From NCBI GenBank assembly GCA_036172665.1, contig CM069880.1, forward strand, positions 64,501 to 128,500: a DNA stretch of 64,000 nt, in the 5' to 3' direction. Position 1 is the stretch's first letter. The number at the start of each line of letters is the position of its first letter. Source of the stretch: Prosopocoilus inquinatus (Eukaryota; Arthropoda; Insecta; Coleoptera; Lucanidae). The notes below the pieces were generated by a model that did no database searches, was not told where the DNA came from, and was given only the letters and a program-made list of their open reading frames with translations. The position numbers and the translations under genes are program-made. Below are positions 38,555 through 50,964 of the stretch, in pieces.

Positions 38555-39895
38555 TGTGATGTATCTAATCGATCCTTACTCATCTATCAAGTTATTTGAT
38601 CTTTGGATGGACTCCAGTAACTCTGATGGGAGATACAAAGTTTACGGACGCAGCAGAAGCTGGAAATAGTTTTGAACGAAACAACACGTATTAGCGTTGT
38701 TCCTGTGCTGTATCTAATCGATCCTTACTTATCTACTATGTTATTTGACGTTTCGATGGACTCCAGTAACTATGATGTGAGATACGAAATTTCCGGACTC
38801 AGCAGAAGCTGGAAATAGTTTTAAACGAGACAACACGCATTAGCGTTGTTCCTGTGATGTATCTAATCGATCCTTACTTATCTATCATGTTATTTGACGT
38901 TTCGATGGACTCCAGTAACTCTGATATGAGATACGACGTTTTCGGACGCAGCAGAAGCTGGAAATAGTTTTAAACGAAACAACACGCATTAGCGATGTTC
39001 CTGTGATGTATCTAATCGATCCTTACTCATCTATCATGTTATTTTACGTTTGGATGGACTCCAGTAACTCTGATGTGAGATACAAAGTTTTTGGACGCAG
39101 CAGAAGCTGGAAAGAGTTTTGAACGAAACAACACGTATTAGCGTTGTTACTGTGATGTATCTAATCGATCCTTACTTAGCTACTATGTTATTTGACGTTT
39201 CGATGGACTCCAGTAACTCTAATGTGAGATACGAAATTTTCGGACGCAGCAGCAGCTGGAAATAGTTTTAAACGAAACAACACATATTAGCGTTGTTCCT
39301 GTGATGTATCTAATCGATCCTTAGTCATCTATCATGTTATTTGACGTTTGGACGGACTCCAGTAACTCTGATGTGAGATACAAAGTTCTCGGACGCAGCA
39401 GAAGCTGGAAATAGTTTCGAACGAAACAACACGTATTAGCGTTGTTCCTGTGATGTATCTAAACTATCCTTACTTATCTAACATGTTATTTGACGTTTGG
39501 ATGGACTCCAGTAAGTCTGATGTGAGATAGAAAGTTTTTGGACGCAGCTGAAGTTAGAAATAGTTTTAAACGAAACAACACGCATTAGCGTTGTTCCTGT
39601 GATGTATCTAATCGATCCTTACTTATCTATCATGTTATTTGACATTTCGATGGACTCCAGTTACTCTGATGTGAGATACGACGTTTTCGGACGCAGCAGA
39701 AGCTGGAAATAGTTTTAAACGAAACAACACGTATTAGCGTTGTTCCTGTGATGTATCTAATCGATCCTTACTTATCTATCATGTTATTTGACGTTTGGAT
39801 GGACTCCAGTAACTCTGATGTGAGATACGAAGTTCTCGGACGCAGCAGAAGCTGGAAATAGTCTTAAACGAAACAACACGCATTAGCGTTGTTCC

Positions 39896-40029
39896 TGTGA
39901 TGTATCTAATCGATCCTTACTCATCTATCATGTTATTTGGCGTTTCGATGGACTGGAGATACGACGTTTTCTTACGCAGCAGAAGCTGGAAATAGTTTTA
40001 AACGAAACAACACGCATTAGCGATGTTCC
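39896..40029 (+). repeat. 134-bp monomer (copy 3)
   Basis: Same deletion at 39,954/39,955. It lies nine full monomers after the 93-bp monomer, as in the copies at 13.8 and 50.8 kb. Confidence 0.92.
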
Positions 40030-41221
40030 TGTGATGTATCTAATCGATCCTTACTCATCTATCATGTTATTTTACGTTAGGATGGACTCCAGTAACTCTG
40101 ATGTGAGATACAAAGTTTTAGGACGCAGCAGAAGCTGGAAATAGTTTTGAACGAAACAACACGTATTAGCGTTGTTCCTGTGATGTATCTAATCGATCCT
40201 TACTTAGCTACTATGTTATTTGACGTTTCGATGGACTCCAGTAACTCTAATGTGAGATACGAAATTTTCGGACGCAGCAGCAGCTGGAAATAGTTTTAAA
40301 CGAAACAACACATATTAGCGTTGTTCCTGTGATGTATCTAATCGATCCTTACTCATCTATCATGTTATTTGACGTTTGGACGGACTCCAGTAACTCTGAT
40401 GTGAGATACAAAGTTCTCGGACGCAGCAGAAGCTGGAAATAGTTTTGAACGAAACAACACGTATTAGCGTTGTTCCTGTGATGTATCTAAACGATCCTTA
40501 CTTATCTAACATGTTATTTGACGTTTGGATGGGCTCCAGTAAGACTGATGTGAGATACAAAGTTTTTGGACGCAGCAGGAGCTTTAAATAGTTTTAAACG
40601 AAACAACACGTATTAGCGTTGTTGCTGTGCTGTATCTAATCGATCCTTTCTCATCTATCATGTCATTTGACGTTTGGATGGACTCCAGTAACTCTGATGT
40701 GAGATACGAAGTTCTCGGACGCAGCAGAAGCTGGAAATAGTTTTAAACGAAACAACACGCATTAGCGTTGTTCCTGTGATGTATCTAATCGATCCTTACT
40801 CATCTATCATGTTATTTGGAGTTTCGATGGACTCCAGTAACTTTGATATGAGATACGAAGTTCTCGGACGCAGTTGAAGCTGGAAATAGTTTTAAACGAA
40901 ACAACACGCATTAGCGTTGTTCCTGTGATGTATCTAATCGATCCTTACTCATCTATCATGTTATTTGAAGTTTGGATAGACTCCAGTAACTCTGATGTGA
41001 GATACAAAGTTCTCGGACGCAGCAGAAGCTGGAAATAGTTTTGAACGAAACAACACGTATTAGCGTTGTTCCTGTGATGTATCTAAACGATCCTTACTTA
41101 TCTAACATGTTATTTGACGTTTGGATGGACTCCAGTAAGTCTGATGTGAGATACAAAGTTTTTGGTCGCAGCAGGAGCTTTAAATAGTTTTAAACGAAAC
41201 AACACACATTAGCGTTGTTCC

Positions 41222-41362
41222 TGTGATGTGATCCTTACTTAGCTACTATGTTATTTGACGTTTCGATGGACTCCAGTAACTCTAATGTGAGATACGAAAT
41301 TTTCGGACGCAGCAGCAGCTGGAAATAGTTTTAAACGAAACAACACATATTAGCGTTGTTCC
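41222..41362 (+). repeat. 141-bp monomer, 8-bp deletion
   Basis: TGTGATGTGATCC replaces TGTGATGTATCTAATCGATCC, a loss of 8 bp between short repeats of GAT. It sits at a step in the Z copy alignment, where copy 2 has three more monomers. Confidence 0.9.
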
Positions 41363-44300
41363 TGTGATGTATCTAATCGATCCTTACTCATCTATCATGT
41401 TATTTGAAGTTTGGATGGACTCCAGTAACTCTGATGTGAGATACAAAGTTCTCGGACGCAGCAGAAGCTGGAAATAGTTTTGAACGAAACAACACGTATT
41501 AGCGTTGTTCCTGTGATGTATCTAAACGATCCTTACTCATCTATCATGTTATTTGACGTTTGGATGGACTCCAGTAAGTCTGATGTGAGATACAAAGTTC
41601 TTGGACGCAGCAGGAGCTGGAAATAGTTTTAAACGAAACAACACGTATTAGCGATGTTCCTGTGATGTAGCTAATCGATCCTTACTCATGTATCATGTTA
41701 TTTTACGTTTGGATGGACTCCAGTAACTCTGATGTGAGATACAAAGTTTTTGGACGCAGCAGAAACTGGAAATAGTTTTGAACGAAACAACACGTATTAG
41801 CGTTGTTCCTGTGATGTATCTAATCGATCCTTACTTAGCTACTATGTTATTTGACGTTTCGATGGACTCCAGTAACTCTAATGTGAGATACGAAATTTTC
41901 GGACGCAGCAGCAGCTGGAAATAGTTTTAAACGAAACAACACATATTAGCGTTGTTCCTGTGATGTATCTAATCGATCCTTACTCATCTATCATGTTATT
42001 TGACGGTTGGACGGACTCCAGTAACTCTGATGTGAGATACAAAGTTCTCGGACGCAGCAGAAGCTGGAAATAGTTTCGAACGAAACAACACGTATTAGCG
42101 TTGTTCCTGTGATGTATCTAAACTATCCTTACTTATCTAACATGTTATTTGACGTTTGGATGGACTCCAGTAAGTCTGATGTGAGATACAAAGTTTTTGG
42201 ACGCAGCTGAAGCTAGAAATAGTTTTAAACGAAACAACACGCATTAGCGTTGTTCCTGTGATGTATCTAAACGATCCTTACGTATCTAACATGTTATTTG
42301 ACGTTTGGATGGACTCCAGTAAGTCTGATGTGAGATACAATGTTTTTGGACGCAGCAGGAGCTGGAAATAGTTTTAAACGAAACAACACGTATTAGCGGT
42401 GTTCCTGTGATGTATCTAATCGATCCTTACTCATCTATCATGTTATTTTACGTTTGGATGGACTCCAGTAACTCTGATGTGAGATACAAAGTTTTTGGAC
42501 GCAGCAGAAACTGGAAATAGCTTTGAACGAAACAACACGTATTAGCGTTGTTCCTGTGATGTATCTAATCGATCCTTACTTAGCTACTATGTTATTTGAC
42601 GTTTCGATGGACTCCAGTAACTCTAATGTGAGATACGAAATTTTCGGACGCAGCAGCAGCTGGAAATAGTTTTAAACGAAACAACACATATTAGCGTTGT
42701 TCCTGTGATGTATCTAATCGATCCTTACTCATCTATCATGTTATTTGACGTTTGGACGGACTCCAGTAACTCTGATGTGAGATACAAAGTTCTCGGACGC
42801 AGCAGAAGCTGGAAATAGTTTCGAACGAAACAACACGTATTAGCGTTGTTCCTGTGATATATCTAAACTATCCTTACTTATCTAACATGTTATTTGACGT
42901 TTGGATGGACTCCAGTAAGTCTGATGTGAGATACAAAGTTTTTGGACGCAGCTGAAGCTAGAAATAGTTTTAAACGAAACAACACGCATTAGCGTTGTTC
43001 CTGTGATGTATCTAATCGATCCTTACTTATCTATCATGTTATTTGACATTTCGATGGACTCCAGTTACTCTGATGTGAGATACGACGTTTTCGGACGCAG
43101 CAGAAGCTGGAAATAGTTTTAAACGAAACAACACGTATTAGCGTTGTTCCTGTGATGTATCTAATCGATCCTTACTTATCTATCATGTTATTTGACGTTT
43201 GGATGGACTCCAGTAACTCTGATGTGAGATACGAAGTTCTCGGACGCAGCAGAAGCTGGAAATAGTTTTAAACGAAACAACACGCATTAGCGTTGTTCCT
43301 GTGATGTATCTAATCGATCCTTACTTATCTATCATGTTATTTGACGTTTCGATGGACTCCAGTAACTCTGATGTGAGATACGACGTTTTCAGACGCAGCA
43401 GAAGCTGGAAATAGTTTTAAACGAAACAACACGTATTAGCGTTGTTCCTGTGATGTATCTAATCGATCCTTACTTATCTATCATGTTATTTGACGTTTGG
43501 ATGGACTCCAGTAACTCTGATGTGAGATACGAAGTTCTCGGACGCAACAGAAACTGGAAATAGTTTTAAACGAAACAACACGCATTAGCGTTGTTCCTGT
43601 GATGTATCTAATTGATCCTTACTCATCTATCATGTTATTTGGCGTTTCGATGGACTCGAGTAACTTTGATATGAGATACGAAGTTCTCGGACGCAGCTGA
43701 AGCTGGAAATAGTTTTAAACGAAACAACACGCATTAGCGTTGTTCCTGTGATGTATCTAATCGATCCTTACTCATCTATCATGTTATTTGACGTTTCGAT
43801 GGACTCCAGTAACTTTGATGTGAGATACGACGTTTTCTTACGCAGCAGAAGCTGGAAATAGTTTTAAACGAAACAACACGCATTAGCGATGTTCCTGTGA
43901 TGTATCTAATCGATCCTTACTCATCTATCATGTTATTTTACGTTTGGATGGACTCCAGTAACTCTGATGTGAGATACAAAGTTTTTGGACGCAGCAGAAG
44001 CTGGAAATAGTTTTGAACGAAACAACACGTATTAGCGTTGTTCCTGTGATGTATCTAATCGATCCTTACTTAGCTACTATGTTATTTGACGTTTCGATGG
44101 ACTCCAGTAACTCTAATGTGAGTAACGAAATTTTCGGACGCAGCAGCAGCTGGAAATAGTTTTAAACGAAACAACACATATTAGCGTTGTTCCTGTGATG
44201 TATCTAATCGATCCTTACTCATCTATCATGTTATTTGGGGTTTCGATGGACTCCAGTAACTTTGATATGAGATACGAAGTTCTCGGACGCAGTTGAAGCT

Positions 44301-46130
44301 GGAAATAGTTTTAAACGAAACAACACGCATTAGCGTTGTTCCTGTGATGTATCTAATCGATCCTTACTCATCTATCATGTTATTTGAAGTTTGGATAGAC
44401 TCCAGTAACTCTGATGTGAGATACAAAGTTCTCGGACGCAGCAGAAGCTGGAAATAGTTTTGAACGAAACAACACGTATTAGCGTTGTTCCTGTGATGTA
44501 TCTAAACGATCCTTACCTATCTAACATGTTATTTGACGTTTGGATGGACTCCAGTAAGTCTGATGTGAGATACAAAGTTTTTGGACGCAGCAGGAGCTTT
44601 AAATAGTTTTAAACGAAACAACACGTATTAGCGTTGTTCCTGTGCTGTATCTAATCGATCCTTTCTTATCTATCATGTTATTTGACGTTTCGATGGACTC
44701 CAGTAACTCTGATATGAGATACGACGTTTTCGGACGCAGCAGAAGCTGGAAATAGTTTTAAACGAAACAACACGCATTAGCGATGTTCCTGTGATGTATC
44801 TAATCGATCCTTACTCATCTATCATGTTATTTTACGTTTGGATGGACTCCAGTAACTCTGATGTGAGATACAAAGTTTTTGGACGCAGCAGAAGCTGGAA
44901 ATAGTTTTGAACGAAACAACACGTATTAGCGTTGTTCCTGTGATGTATCTAATCGATCCTTACTTAGCTACTATGTTATTTGACGTTTCGATGGACTCCA
45001 GTAACTCTAATGTGAGATACGAAATTTTCGGACGCAGCAGCAGCTGGAAATAGTTTTAAACGAAACAACACATATTAGCGTTGTTCCTGTGATGTATCTA
45101 ATCGATCCTTACTCATCTATCATGTTATTTGACGTTTGGACGGACTCCAGTAACTCTGATGTGAGATACAAAGTTCTCGGACGCAGCAGAAGCTGGAAAT
45201 AGTTTTGAACGAAACAACACGTATTAGCGTTGTTCCTGTGATGTATCTAAGCGATCCTTACTTATCTAACATATTATTTGACGTTTGGATGGCCTCCAGT
45301 AAGTCTGATGTGAGATACAAAGTTTTTGGACGCAGCAGGAGCTTGAAATAGTTTTAAACGAAACAACACGCATTAGCGTTGTTCCTGTGATGTATCTATT
45401 CGATCCTTACTCATATATCATGTTATTTGGCGTTTCGATGGACTCCAGTAACTTTGATGTGAGATACGAAGTTCTCGGACGCAGCTGAAGCTGGAAATAG
45501 TTTTAAACGAAACAACACGCATTAGCGTTGTTCCTGTGATGTATCTAATCGATCCTTACTCATCTATCATGTTATTTGGCGTTTCGATGGACTCCAGTAA
45601 CTTTGATGTGAGATACGAAGTTCTCGGACGCAGCTGAAGCTAGAAATAGTTTTAATCGAAACAACACGTATTAGCGTTGTTCCTGTGATGTATCTAAAAG
45701 ATCCTTACTCATCTATCATGTTATTTGACGTTTGGACGAACTCCAGTAACTCTAATGTGAGATACGAAATTTTCGGACGCAGCAGCAGCTGGAAAGAGTT
45801 TTAAACGAAACAACACATATTAGCGTTGTTCCTGTGATGTATCTAATCGATCCTTACTCATCTATCATGTTATTTGACGTTTGGACGGACTCCAGTAACT
45901 CTGATGTGAGATACAAAGTTCTCGGACGCAGCAGAAGCTGGAAATAGTTTTGAACGAAACAACACCTATTAGCGTTGTTCCTGTGACGTATCTAATCGAT
46001 CCTTACTTAGCTACTATGTTATTTGACGTTTCGATGGACTCCAGTAACTCTAATGTGAGATACGAAATTTTCGGACGCAGCAGGAGCTGGAAATAGTTTT
46101 AAACGAAACAACACGTATTAGCGATGTTCC

Positions 46131-46272
46131 TGTGATGTATCTAATCGATCCTTACTCATCTATCATGTTATTTAGTAACATATTAGTAACATTGATGTGA
46201 GATACGAAGTTCTCGGACGCAGCTGAAGCTAGAAATAGTTTTAAACGAAACAACACGCATTAGCGTTGTTCC
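46131..46272 (+). repeat. 142-bp rearranged monomer (copy 1)
   Basis: TTATTTAGTAACATATTAGTAACATTGATG replaces the usual GACGTTTCGATGGACTCC.. segment (net -7 bp), described here in pieces: AGTAACAT is present twice. This looks like a deletion with a short templated repeat. Confidence 0.9.
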
Positions 46273-46420
46273 TGTGATGTATCTAATCGATCCTTACTCA
46301 TCTATCATGTTACTTGGCGTTTCGATGGACTCCAGTAACTTTGATGTGAGATACGAAGTTCTCGGACGCAGCTGAAGCTAGAAATGGTTTTAAACGAAAC
46401 AACACGTATTAGCGTGTTCC
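46273..46420 (+). repeat. 148-bp E monomer, 1-bp deletion
   Basis: The tail reads GCGTGTTCC instead of GCGTTGTTCC, with AAATGGTTTT upstream and GATCTTTACTCATCTATCAAG downstream. This linked set recurs at 30.3, 47.5, 55.6, 56.8, 59.3 and 63.2 kb (in the 47.5-kb copy with an extra 3-bp loss), so the deletion was inherited, not a random read error. Confidence 0.9.
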
Positions 46421-47463
46421 TGTGATGTATCTAATCGATCTTTACTCATCTATCAAGTTATTTGACGTTTGGATGGACTCCAGTAACTCTGATGTGAGAT
46501 ACAAAGTTTACGGACGCAGCAGAAGCTGGAAATAGTTTTGAACGAAACAACACGCATTAGCGATGTTCCTGTGATGTATCTAATCGATCCTTACTCATCT
46601 ATCATGTTATTTGACGTTTGGACGGACTCCAGTAACTCTGATGTGAGATACAAAGTTCTCGGACGCAGCAGAAGCTGGAAATAGTTTTGAACGAAACAAC
46701 ACGTATTAGCGTTGTTCCTGTGATGTATCTAATAGATCCTTACTCATCTATCATGTTATTTGAAGTTTGGATGGACTCCAGTAACTCTGATGTGAGATAC
46801 AAAGTTCTCGGACGCAGCTGAAGCTAGAAATAGTTCTAAACGAAACAACACGCATTAGCGTTGTTCCTGTGATGTATCTAATCGATCCTTACTTATCTAT
46901 CATGTTATTTGGCGTTTCGATGGACTCCAGTAACTTTGATGTGAGATACGAAGTTCACGGACGCAGCTGAAGCTAGAAATAGTTTTAAACGAAACAACAC
47001 GCATTAGCGTTGTTCCTGTGATGTATCTAATCGATCCTTACTTATCTATCATGTTATTTGACGTTTCGATGGACTCCAGTAACTCTGATGTGAGATACGA
47101 CGTTTTCAGACGCAGCAGAAGCTGGAAATAGTTTTAAACGAAACAACACGTATTAGCGTTGTTCCTGTGATGTATCTAATCGATCCTTACTTATCTATCA
47201 TGTTATTTGACGTTTGGATGGACTCCAGTAACTCTGATGTGAGATACGAAGTTCTCGGACGCAGCAGAAGCTGGAAATAGTTTTAAACGAAACAACACGC
47301 ATTAGCGTTGTTCCTGTGATGTATCTAATCGATCCTTACTCATCTATCATGTTATTTGACGTTTCGATGGACTCCAGTAACATTGATGTGAGATACGAAG
47401 TTCTCGGACGCAGCTGAAGCTAGAAATAGTTTTAAACGAAACAACACGCATTAGCGTTGTTCC

Positions 47464-47608
47464 TGTGATGTATCTAATCGATCCTTACTCATCTATCATA
47501 CTTGGCGTTTCGATGGACTCCAGTAACTTTGATGTGAGATACGAAGTTCTCGGACGCAGCTGAAGCTAGAAATGGTTTTAAACGAAACAACACGTATTAG
47601 CGTGTTCC
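47464..47608 (+). repeat. 145-bp E monomer, 3-bp and 1-bp deletions
   Basis: ATCATACTTGGCG replaces ATCATGTTACTTGGCG (-3 bp), and the tail carries the inherited GCGTGTTCC (-1 bp). The 3-bp loss explains the change of shift from 9,304 to 9,307 between Z copies. Confidence 0.9.
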
Positions 47609-49396
47609 TGTGATGTATCTAATCGATCTTTACTCATCTATCAAGTTATTTGACGATTGGATGGACTCCAGTAACTCTGATGTGAGATACAAAGTTTACG
47701 GACGCAGCAGAAGCTGGAAATAGTTTTGAACGAAACAACACGCATTAGCGATGTTCCTGTGATATATCTAATCGATCCTTACTCATCTATCATGTTATTT
47801 TACGTTTGGATGGACTCCAGTAACTCTGATGTGAGATACAAAGTTTTTGGACGCAGCAGAAGCTGGAAATAGTTTTGAACGAAACAACACGTATTAGCGT
47901 TGTTCCTGTGATGTATCTAATCGATCCCTACTTATCTGTCATGTTATTTGACGTTTCGATGGACTCCACTAACTCTGATGTGAGATACGACGTTTTCGGA
48001 CGCAGCAGCAGCTGGAAATAGTTTTAAACGAAACAACACATATTAGCGTTGTTCCTGTGATGTATCTAATCGATCCTTACTCATCTAACATGTTATTTGA
48101 CGTTTGGACGGACTCCAGTAACTCTGATGTGAGATACAAAGTTCTCGGACGCAGCAGAAGCTGGAAATAGTTTTGAACGAAACAACACGTATTAGCGTCG
48201 TTCCTGTGATGTATCTAAACGATCCTTACTTATCTAACATGTTATTTGACGTTTGGATGGACTCCAGTAAGTCTGATGAGAGATACAAAGTTTTTGGACT
48301 GAGCAGGAGCTGGAAATAGTTTTAAACGAAACAACACGCATTGGCGTTGTTCCTGTGATGAATCTAATCGATCCTTACTCATCTATCATGTTATTTGGCG
48401 TTTCGATGGACTCCAGTAACTTTGATGTGAGATACGAAGTTCACGGACGCAGCTGAAGCTAGAAATAGTTTTAAACGAAACAACACGCATTAGCGTTGTT
48501 CCTGTGATGTATCTAATCGATCCTTACTTATCTATCATGTTATTTGACGTTTCGATGGACTCCAGTAACTCTGATGTGAGATACGACGTTTTCAGACGCA
48601 GCAGAAGCTGGAAATAGTTTTAAACGAAACAACACGTATTAGCGTTGTTCCTGTGATGTATCTAATCGATCCTTACTCATCTATCATGTTATTTGAAGTT
48701 TGGATGGACTCCAGTAACTCTGATGTGAGATACAAAGTTCCCGGACGCAGCAGAAGCTGGAAATAGTTTTGAACGAAACAACACGTATTAGCGTTGTTCC
48801 TGTGACGTATCTAATAGATCCTTACTTAGCTAATATGTTATTTGACGTTTCGATGGACTCCAGTAAATCTAATGTGAGATACGAAATTTTCGGACGCAGC
48901 AGCAGCTGGAAATAGTTTTAAACGAAACAACACATATTAGCGTTGTTCCTGTGATGTATCTAATCGATCCTTACTCATCTATCATGTTATTTGACGTTTG
49001 GACGGACTCCAGTAACTCTGATGTGAGATACAAAGTTCTCGGACGCAGCAGAAGCTGGAAATAGTTTTAAACGAAACAACACATATTAGCGTTGTTCCTG
49101 TGATGAATCTAATCGATCCTTACTCATCTATCATGTTATTTGGCGTTTCGATGGACTCCAGTAACTTTGATGTGAGATACGAAATTCACGGACGCAGCTG
49201 AAGCTAGAAATAGTTTTAAACGAAACAACACGCATTAGCGTTGTTCCTGTAATGTATCTAATCGATCCTTACTTATCTATCATGTTATTTGGCGTTTCGA
49301 TGGACTCCAGTAACTCTGATGTGAGATACGACGTTTTCAGACGCAGCAGAAGCTGGAAATAGTTTTAAACGAAACAACACGTATTAGCGTTGTTCC

Positions 49397-49489
49397 TGTG
49401 ATGTGTCTAATCGATCCTTACTTATCTATCATGTTATTTGACGTTTGGACGGACTCCAGTAACTCTGATGTGAGATACAAAGTTCTCGC
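49397..49489 (+). repeat. 93-bp fused monomer (copy 3)
   Basis: Same junction as at 12,368 and 38,462, but the left part differs (GATGTGTCTAATCG, TTACTTATC). It matches the start of the intact monomer at 58,557 instead, so the Z copy boundary runs through this monomer. Confidence 0.93.
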
Positions 49490-50830
49490 TGTGATGTATC
49501 TAATCGATCCTTACTCATCTATCAAGTTATTTGATCTTTGGATGGACTCCAGTAACTCTGATGGGAGATACAAAGTTTACGGACGCAGCAGAAGCTGGAA
49601 ATAGTTTTGAACGAAACAACACGTATTAGCGTTGTTCCTGTGCTGTATCTAATCGATCCTTACTTATCTACTATGTTATTTGACGTTTCGATGGACTCCA
49701 GTAACTATGATGTGAGATACGAAATTTCCGGACTCAGCAGAAGCTGGAAATAGTTTTAAACGAGACAACACGCATTAGCGTTGTTCCTGTGATGTATCTA
49801 ATCGATCCTTACTTATCTATCATGTTATTTGACGTTTCGATGGACTCCAGTAACTCTGATATGAGATACGACGTTTTCGGACGCAGCAGAAGCTGGAAAT
49901 AGTTTTAAACGAAACAACACGCATTAGCGATGTTCCTGTGATGTATCTAATCGATCCTTACTCATCTATCATGTTATTTTACGTTTGGATGGACTCCAGT
50001 AACTCTGATGTGAGATACAAAGTTTTTGGACGCAGCAGAAGCTGGAAAGAGTTTTGAACGAAACAACACGTATTAGCGTTGTTCCTGTGATGTATCTAAT
50101 CGATCCTTACTTAGCTACTATGTTATTTGACGTTTCGATGGACTCCAGTAACTCTAATGTGAGATACGAAATTTTCGGACGCAGCAGCAGCTGGAAATAG
50201 TTTTAAACGAAACAACACATATTAGCGTTGTTCCTGTGATGTATCTAATCGATCCTTACTCATCTATCATGTTATTTGACGTTTGGACGGACTCCAGTAA
50301 CTCTGATGTGAGATACAAAGTTCTCGGACGCAGCAGAAGCTGGAAATAGTTTCGAACGAAACAACACGTATTAGCGTTGTTCCTGTGATGTATCTAAACT
50401 ATCCTTACTTATCTAACATGTTATTTGACGTTTGGATGGACTCCAGTAAGTCTGATGTGAGATACAAAGTTTTTGGACGCAGCTGAAGTTAGAAATAGTT
50501 TTAAACGAAACAACACGCATTAGCGTTGTTCCTGTGATGTATCTAATCGATCCTTACTTATCTATCATGTTATTTGACATTTCGATGGACTCCAGTTACT
50601 CTGATGTGAGATACGACGTTTTCGGACGCAGCAGAAGCTGGAAATAGTTTTAAACGAAACTACACGTATTAGCGTTGTTCCTGTGATGTATCTAATCGAT
50701 CCTTACTTATCTATCATGTTATTTGACGTTTGGATGGACTCCAGTAACTCTGATGTGAGATACGAAGTTCTCGGACGCAGCAGAAGCTGGAAATAGTCTT
50801 AAACGAAACAACACGCATTAGCGTTGTTCC

Positions 50831-50964
50831 TGTGATGTATCTAATCGATCCTTACTCATCTATCATGTTATTTGGCGTTTCGATGGACTGGAGATACGAC
50901 GTTTTCTTACGCAGCAGAAGCTGGAAATAGTTTTAAACGAAACAACACGCATTAGCGATGTTCC
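50831..50964 (+). repeat. 134-bp monomer (copy 4)
   Basis: Same deletion at 50,889/50,890, also nine full monomers after the 93-bp monomer. Confidence 0.92.

Larger units (their letters stand above)
38515..49449. repeat. Super-repeat Z, copy 1 (10.9 kb)
   Basis: About 73 monomer steps, immediately followed by a related copy. Aligned shifts to copy 2 change as 10,935, 11,390, 10,794, 10,645, 10,347, 9,304, 9,307 and 9,158 bp. These steps correspond to +3 monomers plus 8 bp, -4, -1, -2 and -7 monomers, +3 bp, and -1 monomer. The first part (38.5-42.4 kb) is also the second copy of Y. Unique markers include the 93-bp and 134-bp monomers, GAGTAACGAAATT, TTTGGGGTTTCG, CGCAACAGAAAC and the 142-bp monomer. 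Confidence 0.9.
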
